Source of the DNA: Litoribacter ruber
GTDB lineage: Bacteria > Bacteroidota > Bacteroidia > Cytophagales > Cyclobacteriaceae
Length of the DNA: 64,000 bases
NCBI RefSeq assembly: GCF_018500185.1
Contig: NZ_JAHBGI010000001.1
Location: 124,001-188,000 of the forward strand
Reading direction: 5' to 3'
In this document: piece after piece, positions 61,928-64,000 of the stretch
How the letters are laid out: the number at the start of each line of letters is the position of its first letter
Numbering within the stretch: the stretch's first letter is position 1
The notes under the pieces: model-generated
Seen by the model: the letters and a program-made list of their open reading frames with translations, nothing else
Databases searched by the model: none
Told to the model about the DNA's origin: nothing
Made by a program: the position numbers and the translations under genes

Positions 61928-62719
61928 ATGTACACCCTGAAATACAAAACAACCGCAAATTTCTTTCGAGAACTGTATGTGAGAAATCCGCTTCTGGTGA
62001 CCTTTGGGGTAGCCAATGGTTTGGGTTTTTTGGCGGTGCTGGCCATTTCGATGTTTGATCACCGCATGCTCCTTGGCGTGAATGTATGGGTGAAGCCCAT
62101 GAAGTTTTTTATTTCCATTGCAATATTCGTAATGACCCTGGCCTGGTACATGGCCTATATTCCCTCTCCCAAAAAAGTGAGGCTCATCTCGATTGGGATA
62201 ATAGCGGTGATGGGGCTAGAAATACTGATTATAGCAGGTCAGGCCAGCATGGGCAAGCTTTCCCATTTCAACGTTTCCTCCCCCTTTGATGGTTTGCTGT
62301 TTTCCCTGATGGGGATGGCGATTGTGGTAAACACCCTGTTGGTATTATGGGCGTTTGTCCTATTTCGTAAAGCCCAGGGCCTTCCCCGGGGCTATAAACT
62401 GGCAATCCAACTGGGGATGGCGATCTTTATCCTTGCCAGCCTGGAGGGGTTTGTTATGGTATCAAACTTGGGGCACACCATCGGAGCCGAAGATGGGCAA
62501 CCCGGCTGGTTTTTCCTCAACTGGGCATATCAGTACGGAGACCTTAGGGTGGCCCACTTCCTTGGTCTGCATGCCCTGCAGGCAATACCCCTGTTTGCCT
62601 GGTTTGCAAGCAAGGATAAAATTCGACCGGTGATTATTTTTGCATTGGTGTACGGATTACTCTCCCTAGTCACTTTCCTCCAAGCTCTAGCGGGCATGCC
62701 TTTGATATTTATGAATTGA
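61928..62719 (+). CDS. Seven-helix membrane protein of unknown function
   Basis: The 263-residue protein has seven predicted membrane helices and conserved-looking polar blocks: HFNVSSPFDG near residue 117, GHTIGAEDGQPG near 187 and RVAHFLGLHALQ near 212. The repeated His residues near helix ends could bind a metal or haem. I do not recognise the family. It is monocistronic with a heptamer array just upstream, and repeats follow. Confidence 0.75.
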   Translation: MYTLKYKTTANFFRELYVRNPLLVTFGVANGLGFLAVLAISMFDHRMLLGVNVWVKPMKFFISIAIFVMTLAWYMAYIPSPKKVRLISIGIIAVMGLEILIIAGQASMGKLSHFNVSSPFDGLLFSLMGMAIVVNTLLVLWAFVLFRKAQGLPRGYKLAIQLGMAIFILASLEGFVMVSNLGHTIGAEDGQPGWFFLNWAYQYGDLRVAHFLGLHALQAIPLFAWFASKDKIRPVIIFALVYGLLSLVTFLQALAGMPLIFMN

Positions 62720-62970
62720 AATAACTGGAGAAATGCTCACTAAGTCGCACAAAGTTCAAAAGAAGTCGCGCCAAGTTATAATTTTATTGCATTAATTGTC
62801 CGCGAAGGATGAAAACCTGCCTTTGTCGACAGACAGGCCTGCTTGCAGCAAAGGCAAGCTCGGCGAAACTCCATTAGAACTCTGAGTTACCCTGCCTGCG
62901 CAGGCAGGTCTGTGTCCCTTTTGACCTGGTGCCCTTGAAATCTTAGTACTTTGTACCTAGTACCTAGTAC
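62720..62970. repeat. Repeat-filled spacer with palindromes and GTAC heptamers
   Basis: The spacer starts with CACTAAGTCGCAC and AAGAAGTCGCG words from the 87-bp repeat. A GCCTTTG/CAAAGGC hairpin lies at 62819-62855. The perfect 18-bp palindrome CCTGCCTGCGCAGGCAGG is at 62891-62908. GTAC units follow at 62946, 62953, 62960 and 62967. No gene is present. Confidence 0.8.
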
Positions 62971-63041
62971 ACAAACCTACCAAACAATCCCTCCAATACC
63001 CTGCCTTTCAGATAAAAATCTTCTGATTTATTTTTTGGGAA

Positions 63042-63074
63042 TTTGATTCGGATATAAAAAAGTTTGTATATTTG
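63042..63074 (+). promoter_or_regulatory. Promoter of guaB
   Basis: TTTG at 63042-63045 and TATATTTG at 63067-63074, 21 bp apart, match the Bacteroidota -33/-7 consensus. The guaB ATG is 34 bp downstream. Confidence 0.65.
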
Positions 63075-63108
63075 ACGGGCAAATAGGGTTACCTAACCAA
63101 TATTTGCT

Positions 63109-64000
63109 ATGAATCGAAACTCAGATAAATTCCTCTTTGAAGCGCTCACCTACGATGACGTGCTTCTTGTGCCGGGTTACTCAGAAGTACTACCACGCGA
63201 CACCAACACCTCCACCCAACTTACCAAAAACATCAGACTCAACATTCCGTTGGTGTCTGCGGCCATGGACACCGTGACCGAAGCTGAACTGGCCATTGCC
63301 ATCGCTTTGGAAGGGGGACTAGGCTTCATCCACAAAAATATGAGCATCGAGCAGCAGGCCGCACAGGTCCGCAAGGTGAAAAGATCCCAAAGTGGGATGA
63401 TTCTGGATCCCGTCACCCTTGATATTGAAGCCAAAGTGAGAGACGCTGAGGCCATCATGAGCGAACACAAGATCGGTGGCATCCCGGTGATCAATGAAAA
63501 CCGCGAGCTTATGGGAATCATCACCAACCGTGACCTTCGCTTTATCAAGGATCCCAACCGCCTGATCAAAGATATCATGACTTCCGAAAACCTCGTGACA
63601 GCCAAGGGCGGGATCACCCTGGAGCAGGCTGAGGAAATCCTTCAGGAGTATAAAATCGAGAAACTTCCCATCATTGATGAGGATAACAAGCTTTTGGGCT
63701 TGATCACCTACAAGGATATCCTTAAGAGAAAAGACAAGCCTAACGCCTGTAAGGATGAGTATGGCAGGTTGAGAGTAGGGGCGGCCGTAGGCGTGACTGC
63801 TGATATCGAATCCCGCGTGGAGGCTCTCAAAAATGCAGGAGTGGACGTGGTAAGTATTGATACCGCCCACGGACATTCCAAAGGAGTGATCGAAACCTGC
63901 AAAAAGATCAAAGACAAATTCCCAGAACTTGACGTGATTGTTGGCAATATCGCCACTCCGGAAGCGGCCGTAGCTTTGGCCGAAGCCGGCGCTGATGCGG
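63109..64000 (+). CDS. guaB: IMP dehydrogenase, 5' part (runs off the window)
   Basis: From ATG 63109 there is an open frame to the window edge, 297 residues. The N-terminal TIM-barrel start has LTYDDVLLVPG and SAAMDTVTEAELAIAIA. Two CBS domains (GGIPVINENRELMGIITNRD, KLPIIDEDNKLLGLITYKD) are inserted as usual. GVDVVSIDTAHGHS and VGNIATPEAA follow. The catalytic Cys loop lies beyond the edge. GuaB oxidises IMP to XMP with NAD in GMP synthesis. Confidence 0.97.
   Translation, partial: MNRNSDKFLFEALTYDDVLLVPGYSEVLPRDTNTSTQLTKNIRLNIPLVSAAMDTVTEAELAIAIALEGGLGFIHKNMSIEQQAAQVRKVKRSQSGMILDPVTLDIEAKVRDAEAIMSEHKIGGIPVINENRELMGIITNRDLRFIKDPNRLIKDIMTSENLVTAKGGITLEQAEEILQEYKIEKLPIIDEDNKLLGLITYKDILKRKDKPNACKDEYGRLRVGAAVGVTADIESRVEALKNAGVDVVSIDTAHGHSKGVIETCKKIKDKFPELDVIVGNIATPEAAVALAEAGADA

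Overview
The window looks like the chromosome of a marine-type Bacteroidota, most probably Cytophagales/Cyclobacteriaceae (Echinicola, Cyclobacterium or Algoriphagus-like). This is inferred from several signs: a secreted protein with a type IX secretion (T9SS) C-terminal domain, a DUF4221 lipoprotein, a ribosomal protein S16 with a long Ala/Glu tail, TAnnTTTG promoter boxes, a CarboxypepD_reg/OMP_b-brl_3 barrel, and a bacterial kynurenine pathway. No phage, integrase, complete insertion sequence or CRISPR array was seen. It is mostly core chromosome with a few accessory patches.

Layout. 1-6.9 kb: 5' part of uvrB, a DUF4105 (Lnb-like) membrane protein, a T9SS cargo protein, a CHRD lipoprotein and a sterol-desaturase-family hydroxylase. 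7-8.3 kb: a DUF4143-type AAA ATPase preceded by three 20-bp dyad motifs at exactly 40-bp intervals. 8.4-17.1 kb: an S9 peptidase, an MFS transporter/DUF2490 pair, a six-hairpin glycosidase, a P-loop protein and an HD hydrolase. 17.1-17.9 kb: a repeat island with a 312-bp offset duplication and heptamer arrays. 18-24.3 kb: a universal stress protein, a DUF1080 lipoprotein, an SLC12-like permease with an anomalous 5' end, a DUF4221 lipoprotein and a GIY-YIG protein. 24.4-24.6 kb: tRNA-Arg(CCU) and a broken tandem copy carrying a 20-bp palindrome. 24.8-27.1 kb: rpsP-rimM-trmD-rplS. 27.4-42.6 kb: gltX, a PorT-like barrel, a methyltransferase, a LYS1-like dehydrogenase and deoC, two unrelated phosphate-transporter-type genes facing apart, topoisomerase IB, a deaminase, a superoxide dismutase, a large outer-membrane barrel and an orphan response regulator. 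42.6-52 kb: a serine hydrolase, an MFS transporter, higBA, a MaoC hydratase, an ORF6N gene remnant, a MoxR/VWA pair, acylphosphatase, a methyltransferase, mtgA and a PemK/MazF-type toxin pair. 52-57.8 kb: the kynurenine operon haaO-kynU-kmo, an M19 dipeptidase, a thiamine-pyrophosphokinase-like protein and prmC. 57.9-64 kb: a DUF6364/PIN toxin pair, small membrane proteins, an RsmB-family methyltransferase, an ABA4-like protein, an 87-bp minisatellite, a seven-helix membrane protein and the 5' part of guaB.

How the genes work together. haaO, kynU and kmo convert kynurenine through 3-hydroxykynurenine and 3-hydroxyanthranilate towards quinolinate, the de novo NAD precursor. rpsP-rimM-trmD-rplS is the classic ribosome-maturation operon. 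The VWA and MoxR-like genes form a chaperone-type pair. Three toxin-antitoxin modules of different families lie within about 13 kb.

The most unusual content is non-coding. Intergenic spaces carry repeats built on a strict 7-nt period but with unrelated sequences (GTACnnn, GAAGTnn, CAYCCGA/AATRATG). Other spaces hold a CCTGCCTGC/GCAGGCAGG palindrome family, a degenerate CGCAAAG-type repeat (amplified once into seven 87-bp units), and the 40-bp-phased operator-like array at the ATPase gene.
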